Assembly: GCF_003253565.1 (NCBI RefSeq)
Contig: NZ_QKUF01000037.1
Span: forward strand, 1-50,651
Origin: Thermosporothrix hazakensis
GTDB lineage: Bacteria; Chloroflexota; Ktedonobacteria; Ktedonobacterales; Ktedonobacteraceae
Direction of reading: 5' to 3'
DNA length: 50,651 bases
Part shown: one piece after another, positions 1 to 9,140 of the stretch
Layout of the letters: the number at the start of each line of letters is the position of its first letter
Position numbering within the stretch: position 1 is the stretch's first letter
Translations under genes and position numbers: made by a program
The notes under the pieces: generated by a model
The model's database searches: none
Told to the model about the DNA's origin: nothing
What the model saw: only the letters and a program-made list of their open reading frames with translations

Positions 1-23
1 AAGGGATGGGCTGAAGGAAGCGT

Positions 24-857
24 CTACGCTCTTGCCTCATCGCTTCTCAAGAGATCAGACAAAAGGTGTGCAATGGGTGTAGACAACTCTACCTGTTGTG
101 CAGTCTTCGTGAAGAGACTCACGTCCTTCAGCGGAATCTTACTCTGCCTGAAAGGCGCAGCCTGGGTATCCTCGACAATTCTCTTCCCATGCCCCTGATA
201 GATAGGAGAGGGGAATAGCGTGGGGGCCGTCGTCAGCATATCAAGTACTGCTTTCGGATCGACTCCATTGTTCTCAGCCACCGAGAGCGCTTCTCGCAAA
301 GATTGTCCTGCGGAAACAATCAGGAAGTTGCCCACAAGTTTGACAAGCGTTGCCGCACCAACCTCTTCGCCAAAATCAACAATACCCTGCCCCCCCATCG
401 CCTTCAGGAGTGGTCGGACGCGTTCTTTGGCTCTTTGCGGACCCGCAAACGGAATCCAGAGCCGTTGGGCGACAGCGGCCTCAGATCCTCCAAAGATGGG
501 AGCCTCAACATAGACACTGCCATGTTGCGCATGCATCGCCGCCAGCTTCTTTGTCATTTCAGGCGATATCGTGCTCATCGCAAGATGGATACCACCTGGT
601 CCCAATTGCTCTAAAAAGCCCTCACTCGTGACGATGCTTTCCACTGACGCATCACCCCACAAAATGGTCACAACAATTCCTCCGCTTGTCACCGCGTCAA
701 CGGGTCGACTCACCTGTTGTGCACCCTGAGCAACCAGAGGTTCCGCTTTGCTCGCCGTGCGGTTATACACCCGCAGCGCATACCCGGCTTTGAGGAGATT
801 CCTTGCCAGTGGCAACCCTAGATTGCCGAGTCCAATACATCCAATCGTTTCATTCAT
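24..857 (-). CDS. NAD(P)-dependent oxidoreductase, 3-hydroxyisobutyrate dehydrogenase / 6-PGDH-like family
   Basis: A beta-hydroxyacid dehydrogenase-type enzyme of 277 aa, the usual family length. The dinucleotide-binding GxGxxG motif (GLGNLG) is at residues 9-14, the substrate-loop STISP motif near residue 96, and the family catalytic lysine sits in TLVKLVGN near residue 173. Known members oxidise or reduce small hydroxyacids or semialdehydes in the cytosol; the substrate here cannot be read from sequence. I chose the ATG at 857 because an AGGAG lies 11 bases upstream; the in-frame TTG at 866 would leave only 2 bases to that site. The gene lies downstream of a MerR regulator on the same strand, and the gap holds the same operator-like 16-mer found in front of the regulator, so MerR control is likely (inference). 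Confidence 0.88.
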   Translation of the reverse strand: MNETIGCIGLGNLGLPLARNLLKAGYALRVYNRTASKAEPLVAQGAQQVSRPVDAVTSGGIVVTILWGDASVESIVTSEGFLEQLGPGGIHLAMSTISPEMTKKLAAMHAQHGSVYVEAPIFGGSEAAVAQRLWIPFAGPQRAKERVRPLLKAMGGQGIVDFGEEVGAATLVKLVGNFLIVSAGQSLREALSVAENNGVDPKAVLDMLTTAPTLFPSPIYQGHGKRIVEDTQAAPFRQSKIPLKDVSLFTKTAQQVELSTPIAHLLSDLLRSDEARA

Positions 858-894
858 CTTTCTCAATACTCCTGAATGATTTGCACTTAAAATG

Positions 895-912
895 TGACGT
901 TAACGTCATGTT
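895..912. promoter_or_regulatory. Operator-like palindrome in front of the oxidoreductase
   Basis: TGACGTTAACGTCA (895-908) is a perfect 14-bp palindrome. The 16-mer ACGTTAACGTCATGTT (897-912) recurs exactly at 1340-1355 upstream of the MerR gene. It is a plausible binding site of the adjacent MerR protein. Confidence 0.6.
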
Positions 913-932
913 TTGGATAAAAAAAAGCCTCG

Positions 933-1319
933 TTACGGTTCTCTTTCCTCAAGCCAGCGCTCGAAGCGTTCAATAGTGGCCTGTAAGTCAGCACGAAATT
1001 GTTGTAACGCTCCAATCTTCCGGTCTGCCTCGGCCAGATGCTGGCGCAGGATGGCAAGGACTTTCTGTTTTGGTTGTATTCCACCTGGATCAGTGAAATA
1101 GAGATCAATCACGTCACGTATTTCATCCAGGCTGAGTCCAAGCTTCTTTAACTGATCAATTTTACGCAGACGATACAGCGTCTCCTCGGTGTAATAGTGC
1201 TGGCCACGGCCTTCACGCTCACCAGGAGGGAGCAGCCCAATACTCTCGTAATAGCGGACGGTGCGCGCAGTGACCCCTGCTCGTTCCGTCACATCACCTA
1301 TGCGCATCCGATCGTTCAT
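933..1319 (-). CDS. MerR family transcriptional regulator
   Basis: 128 aa, typical for a small MerR protein. The N-terminal winged helix-turn-helix starts MRIGDVTERAGVTARTVRYY, followed by the family ESIGLLPP turn; a long C-terminal coiled coil (residues about 75-125) would dimerise. There are no cysteines in metal-sensor positions, so this is not an obvious metal sensor and a small organic effector is more likely (inference). It is first in a two-gene minus-strand unit with the downstream oxidoreductase. Its own promoter (1359-1387) is followed at once by an ACGTTAACGT palindrome, consistent with autoregulation. Confidence 0.92.
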   Translation of the reverse strand: MNDRMRIGDVTERAGVTARTVRYYESIGLLPPGEREGRGQHYYTEETLYRLRKIDQLKKLGLSLDEIRDVIDLYFTDPGGIQPKQKVLAILRQHLAEADRKIGALQQFRADLQATIERFERWLEEREP

Positions 1320-1337
1320 CGCTCACCCACTCACATG

Positions 1338-1387
1338 TTACGTTAACGTCATGTTGATATGATAGACCGTGAGCGAGGATTTGTCAA
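1338..1387 (-). promoter_or_regulatory. Promoter and operator of the MerR gene
   Basis: On the minus strand TTGACA (1387-1382), a 17-base spacer and TATCAT (1364-1359) form a good sigma-70-type promoter. The repeat ACGTTAACGTCATGTT (1340-1355) lies just downstream of the -10 box, over the expected transcription start. That position suits repression more than the usual MerR untwisting site between -35 and -10. Confidence 0.65.
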
Positions 1388-2058
1388 GGACCTTTCTCCC
1401 CGGGGTTCACACGTCTGAAATCCAGATACCGCTGCTCAACACAATCTACATACGAAGATGATAGCGATAGTCTTGATACATCAACGCTTTGGCGCGGTTC
1501 TTTTTGCCTTCCCTAAAGCCATAGGAGGAGAGAAACAGAAGCTCAGTTCCTGCTCATGCTTCCCCCTTTGCCCTCCCCGCTTCAGCGTTCAAAGCACGTT
1601 CCTTTCTCCACTCCTTGTCTCATGGAGAGCTTGCAACGCATGCAGTTTCTTCTGGGTACGACGTTGCTCACCTCACGTTGATAGGCCCTTGCCTGTTCCC
1701 GATTCTGGACAGGCTGACCCTCTCCATTGTGCTTCACCATCTCTTCAAGCTCCTTTTCTATTTTCTCCAAGCCGTTCCCGTTTATCTAAGCATGCCCACT
1801 CAACAATCACCCTGATATTCTGAAACATCAGGGGAATCTCATCATAGATTCTGTCACCCTTGTCATTACATTCCCGAATCTGTACCGCTACCCTCAATTT
1901 CTTAAGCACATGCTCATTACCTCAGTTCAAAAAATGAGCCATGATGTTGTTTTTCAACGTCATTTTTAAACCTTCTCTATCACCACATCCTTCGCCTGCT
2001 GTAGTAGTTCAGGAACACAAGAGTCCAGGCTTCGCGCGCATAGAGTCAATCCAAGAAA
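1388..2058. other. Intergenic stretch without a convincing gene
   Basis: No open frame here shows a recognisable family. A 62-codon minus-strand frame (1770-1582) has a charged, coiled-coil-like start (EKIEKELEEM) and a CMRC motif, so it could be a gene remnant, but I cannot name it. The stretch separates the MerR unit from a truncated ABC ATPase and looks like decayed DNA. Confidence 0.4.
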
Positions 2059-2397
2059 TCAAGCCCTTTTATTCAATTGTTCCAGCGAAAGACAACGATC
2101 TGAAGACGCTGCAATATTTGGATCACGCGTCACTAAAATCATTGTATTCTGTTCCTCCCGCTGGATTTCACGCAGCATAGTTAGCACCTCCTGACCTGTA
2201 CGCGGATCCAGATTCCCTGTTGGTTCATCTACCAGTAAGAGCCTGGGTCGATGCATTAAAGCACGAGCTATCGCCACTCTCTGCTGTTCTCCTCCCGACA
2301 AACGTGCTGGAGTGTGTCCTAAGCGTCCGCCTAATCCAACCTGCTCCAACAGAGCTTTCACTCGTTGTTGTATATTGAAGAGTACAAACGCCCTTCA
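2059..2397 (-). pseudogene. ABC transporter ATP-binding protein, C-terminal fragment
   Basis: About 100 aa matching the second half of a LolD/MacB-type ATPase. It carries the ABC signature LSGGEQQRVAIARAL, Walker B LLLVDEP and the D-loop GNLD, then a shortened H-loop region reading VTRDP in place of the usual VTHD. The Walker A half is missing: an in-frame stop lies 13 codons upstream of the first possible start (GTG at 2361), and no Walker A is visible in any frame between there and 2586. No permease gene is adjacent. It is best read as a dead remnant of a lipoprotein or antimicrobial-peptide exporter ATPase. Confidence 0.75.
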
Positions 2398-2495
2398 GGT
2401 ACCTCTCCCACAAGGGAAGTAGAGCCTTACTCGCCATAAGCAACTATCCCGGGCCTATCATCTGATTGAGGTTTCAGTATCTCAGTTGCTATACT

Positions 2496-2539
2496 CTGTT
2501 CTGGAACAGTGGCGCTTCCCCCTTCCTGTTCTGGAACAC
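2496..2539. promoter_or_regulatory. Twin TGTTC-N2-GAACA palindromes
   Basis: TGTTCTGGAACA occurs identically at 2497-2508 and 2527-2538. The copies are 30 bp apart, about three helical turns, so two dimers could bind the same DNA face. They lie 50-90 bp upstream of the LuxR-family gene. This is a strong operator candidate, with the binding protein unknown. Confidence 0.55.
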
Positions 2540-2586
2540 ACAAGGGGACTCCTCTTTGCTAGTTGTAAGTGAGAAGATCAAGGGAT

Positions 2587-4448
2587 ATGCGTTCCTCCAC
2601 AAATAGTGTTGTCTCTGATGGATTTCTGATCTATTGGCAAGCTGGACAAAAAAGAACAGTAGCTGTCGGCTCTGACGCCTGGTATACCTGGCTAGAACAG
2701 GTCACATCCTTTTCCTTTCAAAGCAAGGAGGGATCCTTTTCTGCTCACAAAGCCCGAGCCACACATGGACGGGGGGCTGGTACTGGTATGCCTATCGCCA
2801 TTATGCAGGTCGGCTTTATCGCTGCTATCTGGGCGGGTCGGAGAAGCTTTCACTACCACAATTGCAGATGGCAGCACAGAAACTCACTTCCAAAACCAGG
2901 GAAAGAGCGCCTATCCCATCGAAATCACAGTCTCCGTTGCCGGCTCCGGCCTCATCCATTGAGCCAATTGCCAGACACCCTCAACTTGGCCTCGCCTATC
3001 TCTGGGCCCTGTTGCCCGATGGCGACCCGCAAAGAGTAGAAGAAGTTGTCTCCTTGCTTGAGCAGTCCTTGCGAGAACTCCCGCAAGAGAGTCAGAAGGC
3101 AGAACTGCGTAGTGAATTGACCTTATTTCTGGTTGTCTTCGCGCTTCGACAACACGATTCTCGGCGCGCCGTTGAGCTCGCACAAGAAGCGTTGCACACG
3201 CTCCCCCGTCCGCTTCAAAGCGTTGCACACCTCGCGCTAACCCTCGCACAAGGGACCGCCTTCCAGGAACAAGGACAACTGGTTGTTGCAGAGCAGGCTC
3301 TTGTACAGGCAAGTATCCCGGGTGCGCAGACCGAATATCATCTCTTAAATCTCTTTGCGATGGATGCTCTGGCCAATCTCTATGAGGCACAAGGCCAATT
3401 GCAACAGGCTGGTCGTTTCTTTGAGCATGTGCTGTACATTGCAGGAAGGCCACCGCGCCAGTCACCTCTTTTGCTCGCCTGGGTTTCTCTCAGCTATGCA
3501 TCGTTGTTACTCGAATGGAACAGGCTGGAGGAAGCAGAAACCCTTCTCAAACAGGCAATAAAAGAAAGCCAGCTTCTGGGTCTGGATGATCTCGCCAGCT
3601 TTGCAGGCATTCAGCTTGAGCGCACACGGGGCGATATTGATAAAGCACTGGAACTGCTAGAGCATCTCCAGGCAAACACTCACATCATTGAACCAATGAA
3701 TACCTTTCTTGCCGCATGGCACGCTCGTCTGTGTCTTCTGACAGGCCGAAGAGCAGAGGTCCGTTCCTGGATGCGAATGTGTGGGTTACACTTCGATGAT
3801 GAGCTTCAAGAGCCTCTTCGCCAGGAACCATACTTTGCATATATGACACTGGCCCGTGCCTTGATTGCAGAGGGACACCAAACAGAGCTAAAGCAGGCAT
3901 CTCATCTATTAACGCGTCTGCTGGCCTTCGCTGAACACAAAGGATTTACAGGGTGGCGCATAGAGATCCTGACTCTCCAGGCACTCACATTACAGGCCCA
4001 GGGAGAAAAACATCAGGCACTCTCTGTTCTTGGCCAGTCCCTGGTGCTGGCAGAACGAGAGGGATATATCCGACTCTTTGCCGACGAACGGGAACCGATG
4101 AGGCAATTGCTGGCTCGGCTTCCTGCAAACAGTCCGATCTCGCCCCACTATCTCCAGACCTTAAAAAACGCCTGCATATCAGAGAGAACCGCATCATCCC
4201 CTCAACGGCTCCCTGACCCTCTCAGTGCACGCGAACTGGAGGTGTTGCGCTTGCTGGCCCGGGGATACTCCAATCAACAGATTGCAACAGAACTGATCAT
4301 TACCCTCAACACCGCCAAACGTCATGTCAAGCACATTCTGGCAAAGTTAGGTGTGACCAATCGCCTCCAGGCGGTTCTTCGCGCCCATGAACTCTCCCTG
4401 CTTTCACCTCCCCAAAATACTCCCGATAATGCTCCTGAAGGAGCATGA
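2587..4448 (+). pseudogene. LuxR/MalT-type regulator, frameshifted and lacking its ATPase domain
   Basis: Residues 1-60 (2587-2770) give the N-terminal module seen in Ktedonobacteria LuxR proteins (FLIYWQAGQKRTVAV, then SFSAHKARATHGRG). At the six-G run 2771-2776 the frame is lost; one more G would join it to GWYWYAYRHYAGRLYRCYLG and on to the long downstream frame. That frame (from about 2862) has helical TPR-like repeats and ends in a complete LuxR helix-turn-helix (LSARELEVLRLLARGYSNQQIA, near 4224-4370). Full MalT-like proteins have an approximately 350-aa NTPase domain between these parts, and here it is absent. So there is a frameshift plus an internal deletion. The downstream 528 codons are open and might still be translated. 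A sequencing error in the G-run is possible, but it would not explain the missing ATPase. Confidence 0.7.
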
Positions 4449-4587
4449 CCGTTCCCTCTTCCCCTACTATACTGTGACAAGAGCGGACAGGCCTTCATCG
4501 CCCCTCAGCAGAAGAAACCTGCGGGTGCCACTGAGTGCTTGTTGAATTGCTCTCCCAATCGCACTGTTTGTCAGAAAGGAAAAAGGT

Positions 4588-6189
4588 ATGCAATCTGTAC
4601 CGGTTTTGATTGTTGGAGCTGGACCAACAGGGCTCGCCACAGCTCTTTTTTTAGCTCACCACGGCGTACGCTCACTGGTGGTGGAACGCCACCCGAGCAC
4701 CTCGATCTTCATCAAAGCACGGGGTATCGACTTTCGCACCATGGAGATATTCCGTCCTTTGGGATTGGAGGAAAAGCTTCGTACACAGGTTGGTACACTG
4801 AGCCAGAATACGCTGCTTCTGGTTGTCGAAACGCTTGCAGGCAAGGAACAACAGCGCAACTCCATTTCCTGGATGACTCAACCAGAAGGTACCTTTGAAC
4901 AGATAAGCCCATCATCCTGGCTACTCGGGAGTCAGGCAATCTTTGAGCACGTTCTTGCCCGGGAAGTGCGGCAACGAGAAAGCGACATTCGCTTTAACAC
5001 AGAACTCCTTTCTTTCACACAGAATGAGTCCGATGTTATTGCTCAAGTGCTCGATAAAACAACAGGAGAACAGCAAAGCATTCATGCAACGTACCTGATC
5101 GCGGCAGATGGCATTCATAGCCCTGTCCGTCAGCAGCTCACTCTCCCCTGGGAGAGTTACAGCGCCCCCGAGCCTCGAATCATCATCTCCTTTCGGGCCG
5201 ATCTCAGTGCACTGGTACGCGAGCGCCTCTTCCTCTTCTGTTTTATCCACAATTCCAACATGGCGGGCATTCTTGCGCCCATCAACAATACAGATCTCTG
5301 GCAACTGAATATCCAATCTACGCCTGAAAAAGAAGTATCACTGGAGGATTTTCCTGCTGAACGCTGTCGCGAGCTGATACGTCAGGCGGTAGGCCTGGCC
5401 GAACTAGAAGTCGAGATCCAGCATATTATGCTTACTCAGGACGCGACAGGTATCGCAACCTCTTTCCAGCAGGGCCGCGTGTTGCTCGCTGGTGATGCTG
5501 CTCATCAGGTGCCATCGGGCCTGAATAGCGGCATACAGGATGCCCAGAATCTGGCCTGGAAACTTGCCTTTGTGCTTCAAGGGAAGGCTGGCCCGGCCCT
5601 CCTTGCTACATACGAGGTAGAACGCCAGCTTGCAGCACGGATCAAAGCCGAAGCAGCAACACGCCCACCCAGGCCAGAACATCCTGAAGAGCTGCTTGAT
5701 GCCCCAGAAGAAGAACAGCAGGTGCTTCCGGATGAAGTTGTACAGACCTTAAATCACCGTTATGTTTCTTCTGCGGTGCTTGCAGAGCCAGAAGCACATG
5801 CTCCTGTTCAGGGAACATTCGATCTCAGTGGTTACCCTGGCACACGTGCTCCTCATCTGTGGCTCAGACAGCAAGGACGCCGCCTTTCGACGCTTGATCT
5901 TTTTGATGCTCGGTTTGTGCTTCTGACTGGAGAAGAGGGAAGTGCCTGGTTATCGGCTGCCCAGGAGGTCGCATCACGTCAGGGCCTTGCGCTCGCCACC
6001 TATCGGATAGGCACAGACAACGCAGACCTTATGGCGGAGCAACAGCAGTGGTACACAACCTATGGTATCACTCCAACAGGTGCAGTCATTGTACGACCAG
6101 ATGGATACATCGCCTGGCGAGCCACAGAAAAATGCGATGATCCTTTGCAGATACTGGATTCTGTCTTCTCTCACTTACTGTGCCGCTAA
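4588..6189 (+). CDS. FAD-dependent monooxygenase, aromatic hydroxylase (PheA/TfdB-like) family
   Basis: 533 aa, full length for the class A flavoprotein hydroxylases, which use NAD(P)H and oxygen to hydroxylate aromatic or polyketide-like substrates. Visible motifs are the FAD-binding GAGPTG (10-15) with E33 ending the second strand, the DG motif AADGIHSPVR (172-181) and the GD motif AGDAAHQVP (301-309). The last 150 residues resemble the thioredoxin-like C-terminal domain of this group. Start: ATG after AAGGAAAAAGG. A broken close relative follows immediately, and a LuxR-type regulator lies upstream. Substrate unknown; a role in natural-product tailoring or antibiotic inactivation is only inference. 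Confidence 0.88.
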   Translation: MQSVPVLIVGAGPTGLATALFLAHHGVRSLVVERHPSTSIFIKARGIDFRTMEIFRPLGLEEKLRTQVGTLSQNTLLLVVETLAGKEQQRNSISWMTQPEGTFEQISPSSWLLGSQAIFEHVLAREVRQRESDIRFNTELLSFTQNESDVIAQVLDKTTGEQQSIHATYLIAADGIHSPVRQQLTLPWESYSAPEPRIIISFRADLSALVRERLFLFCFIHNSNMAGILAPINNTDLWQLNIQSTPEKEVSLEDFPAERCRELIRQAVGLAELEVEIQHIMLTQDATGIATSFQQGRVLLAGDAAHQVPSGLNSGIQDAQNLAWKLAFVLQGKAGPALLATYEVERQLAARIKAEAATRPPRPEHPEELLDAPEEEQQVLPDEVVQTLNHRYVSSAVLAEPEAHAPVQGTFDLSGYPGTRAPHLWLRQQGRRLSTLDLFDARFVLLTGEEGSAWLSAAQEVASRQGLALATYRIGTDNADLMAEQQQWYTTYGITPTGAVIVRPDGYIAWRATEKCDDPLQILDSVFSHLLCR

Positions 6190-6251
6190 ATCACCTCCTC
6201 CCAGAGAGGAAATCTGTATGTACCTTCTGGAAGAAAAAGGAGATTATACCT

Positions 6252-7095
6252 ATGGAGATGAAACCTATTCCAACCCTCATTGTTGGTGGAGGAACAGTGG
6301 GCTTATCAGCTTCGCTCTTCCTTTCACATCACCATATTCCTTCCTTACTTGTCGAGCTCCATCCACGTCCGTCTTCTCATCCTCGCGCGCGTGGCCTCAA
6401 CGCAAGATCGATGGAACTCTATCGTGAAATCGGTCTGGAGAAGGTGATCTATGCCAACGAAACGGCCCTGGTCAAAAGTGGGGGTCTCCGTGGAGAAACG
6501 CTTGTTGCCACCCTTGCACATCATAGCTCTCAGGCGCGGCAGGCTTTCTATGATCGACTCGAAGGCAAAGGGACCTTTGCTCATTTGAGCCCGGTCACAG
6601 GGAGCCGGTGTACCCAGGATGCCCTTGAACCGATCTTGCTGGCAGCAGCTCGTGAACGCGGGGGCGATGTGCGTTTCAACACACAACTACTCTCGTTCAC
6701 CCAGAAGCGTGACGGCATCATAGCAACCATACAAGATCGAAGTACCAGTGTCCAGCAGGTCATCTCAGCGGACTCGCTGCTGATGGAGCAAAGAGCCCAA
6801 TACGTTCCGCACTCAACATTTCGCCCAACGGACATGGCACACTGGGCCATTTTCTCAACATCCTCTTTGAAGCAGATCTCTCCGACCTCGTCCAGGATCG
6901 TGAGTTCAGCATCTGTCTGATCAGGAGAGACAAGATCGAGGGCATGTTTCTTGCCATCAATAATACCAATCGCTGGGTTCTCCATCTCCACTATGACCCG
7001 GAACAGGGAGAGCGTCCGGAGAACTTTTCTCCAGAACACTGCCGAGCAGTGATCCACCAATGCCTCGGTGAACCTCCACGCGCCCTTGAGGTGAA
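6252..7095 (+). pseudogene. Second FAD-dependent monooxygenase, frameshifted and truncated
   Basis: A paralogue of the gene just upstream. It begins METKPIP-like at an ATG 9 bases after AAAGGAG and keeps GGGTVG for FAD binding, the LNARSMELYREIGLE block and QDALEPILL. After VISAD (near 6773) the frame shifts: the conserved AADG then SPIRSALNI reads in another frame from 6776, with a few codons apparently lost. Homology continues (EGMFLAINNTNRWVLHLHYD) to about 7093 and then stops, so the GDAAH motif and C-terminal domain are gone. Both lesions make an active enzyme impossible. Confidence 0.8.
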
Positions 7096-7269
7096 AGGGG
7101 AACGAAGTAGACCGCCGTCAGGCTCTGGAATCTGTCCTCTCTCGCTTGCTGAGGCATACGCAGAAAAGCAGTTTGTAGCGCGTCGACGAGACCGACATAT
7201 GAAAAGGAGTACCGCCAGAGGAGAGAGAACAGGAGTGGGAAGCGTTGAGTAGTCTGCTGCTTCATACCT

Positions 7270-7460
7270 TGCCGTCCCTGATAGCGGCTCTCAACAAACA
7301 CCGTTGGGGCTCTTGTCCTGACCCTTGAGGCGTTGACGAACCAATTAGAAGTGAGCAAGGGGTCATTCTATCACCACTTTCAGCACTTCCAGGATTACAA
7401 AGAACAGTTGCTCTCCTTCATGAAATGGAAGCGACGATGCAGGTGATCGAGCATTCGCAG
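7270..7460 (+). pseudogene. TetR family regulator, N-terminal remnant
   Basis: The frame from about 7316 encodes LTLEALTNQLEVSKGSFYHHF followed by DYKEQLLSF, a textbook TetR helix-turn-helix and start of helix 4. The preceding helix (IAALNKHRWG, from about 7281) is in a different frame, and the reading frame closes at about 7449. No ligand-binding domain follows. It may once have controlled the neighbouring monooxygenases (inference). Confidence 0.6.
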
Positions 7461-7705
7461 CACAGGAAGGACTCTCCAATGTGTTGACCAACAGGCTTCC
7501 CACACAAAGAGCCAATGTACCTCAGTGAACGCTCTTTGGGTCACAACAGGAGCAAGTAGCATAACTATTGACTACGTGGCAAGCGCTCTCCAGTCGGGAT
7601 GGCGGCGTTTAAGACACGCGCGTCACCCCATGCATCATAACACGCATACTCGCACATACAGGCTCTATACAGGACAACTAAGAATATATAAATGCTTGCC
7701 CAGGC

Positions 7706-8693
7706 TCAAGGCTCTTGCTTCATATTCCTCTTCGAAAGAATCGTTTGCAATTGCTCTTCAGTCGCTTTTGCCGCACGCAGATCAGCCTCATCAAGCATCA
7801 CCCCCGTGAGCATTGCCCCGGTAAGGTCAGCACCCTGCAAATTCGCATAAGAGAGTTCGACCCTGGTAAGATCAACTTCCTGCAACTGAGCCCCGGTGAG
7901 ATCAGCACCTGTGAGATCGGCATCTCGCAGCCTGGGTGAGAAGCACATGCGACAGATCAGCTCTGAGAGCTGGATAGAGAGAAGTTCCGAATTGAACTTT
8001 TGGAGCTCACGGCTCGCTTTTTCTATCCGCATGCGAGTCTCGCTCAGATCGGCACCTATCAGATTGGCGCCCCGGATATTGATTCCTCTCAGATCAGCTT
8101 TTGTGAGGCTCGCTCGCGACAGATCGGCACCAGAGAGGTCAAGCCCGATACAGCCCTGTCTTGCTGAGATCAGCCCCACTGAGGTTGGCTTCACGCAAGT
8201 TTACCCGGCTCAGATTTGCCTGTGCTAAATGGATCTGAGGCAGCTCGATCTGCTGGAGATCCCCCCCGATGAAACTTGTGCTCCCTTGCAGGGCAGCGCT
8301 GATAAACGTGGCAGGCAGGCCATTGTGACTGAAAAACTTCACCATGCTGACCTGCTGATCGCCATTTAAGGTTTGCAACACCTGGCCTAGCCGCTGTTGT
8401 GCTATCCGTGAAATCTCTGCCCTCCCACCGAGAAGCGTGAGAAGGTAAGTCTGGAAGACCATCTCCTGAAGCATCGTCATCCACTGCTGTCCGGTCTTCT
8501 CCTGGGAATATACTTGCCAGGCAGAGATACTTAGATTAAACAAAATGGCGAAAATGAGTGCGGCCCAGACGGGCGAAGAGAAGGAACAGTGAAGCGAAAG
8601 GTGTTCAGAACCGCCTTCCCTGACAGAGGAAAGCAAGGAGATGAGCCATAGAGACGGTCCCGCCCCTGTACACACACCAGAAGCTTCTTTCAC
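7706..8693 (-). pseudogene. Membrane-anchored pentapeptide-repeat protein split by a one-base frameshift
   Basis: The upstream part (8693 down to 8139) has a hydrophobic segment (VWAALIFAILFNLSISAW) and then enters A(D/N)Lxx pentapeptide repeats. It stops at a TGA right after TGLYRA. The repeat continues in another frame to 7706 as LDLSG ADLSR ASLTK ADLRG and so on, with a 40-residue helical insert before a second repeat block. Removing one T (one A of the plus-strand pair 8141-8142) restores a perfect five-residue register. Pentapeptide helices are generally protein-interaction modules; function unknown. The GTG start overlaps the stop of the upstream 84-aa gene by 4 bases. The lesion is either a recent mutation or a sequencing error. 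Confidence 0.75.
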
Positions 8694-8944
8694 TGTCGGC
8701 TGCTCCTCTGCAGCAGCCGCAGCACCAACGCAAAGAGCCCTCCCATCACGAACGATACAATGAGAATTCCTGGTTCAGGAAGACGGGTCATGTTGATCAT
8801 CGGGAGAAAGGCATTCCCAACATAGAGCAAGACGCCGAGCACAAACGCACATATGATCCCGAGGAGAAGCGTTCTCCCAGTCCCCGGTTTCTTCTGTCTT
8901 GAGGCCAAGGTAGATCTCCTCTCTCGTCCATTTTCTTCCCACAT
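8690..8944 (-). CDS. Small membrane protein, two predicted TM helices
   Basis: 84 aa, not recognised. A basic N-terminus (RERRSTLASRQKKPGTGR) precedes two hydrophobic stretches (LLLGIICAFVLGVLLYVGNAF and ILIVSFVMGGLFALVLRLL), so both ends probably face the cytoplasm. Its TGA overlaps the GTG of the pentapeptide-repeat gene (GTGA), so the two are probably translationally coupled and work together in the membrane. An 8-bp inverted repeat sits directly in front of the ATG. No strong Shine-Dalgarno is visible, so the start is uncertain. Confidence 0.55.
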   Translation of the reverse strand: MWEENGRERRSTLASRQKKPGTGRTLLLGIICAFVLGVLLYVGNAFLPMINMTRLPEPGILIVSFVMGGLFALVLRLLQRSSRQ

Positions 8945-8949
8945 GGCTC

Positions 8950-8968
8950 GCTCTCATACAATGAGAGC
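8950..8968. repeat. Perfect inverted repeat directly 5' of the small membrane gene
   Basis: GCTCTCAT-ACA-ATGAGAGC has 8-bp arms and a 3-base loop, and ends 6 bases before the ATG on the minus strand. In RNA it would cover the ribosome-binding region; as DNA it could be a small operator. Confidence 0.5.
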
Positions 8969-9140
8969 CTCTTGACCTCTCCCCCCTCTCTTCCTTCTCT
9001 CCTGAAGGTGCAAACGTTGTTGTGATCATGAAGGAAAGGAAACGAGCTCATGGAGAGGAAATACCCTCGCCTCACATCTCAATCCGCTTCTTGATGGGTG
9101 TCTCCTCTCTTGGAAAGAAAACAGACAGCAGATGTGCCAA

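Noticed and set aside
1458..1823. Plus-strand frame of 121 codons upstream of the ABC fragment
   Set aside because: Cys/Ser/Pro-rich with no recognisable domain or ribosome site.
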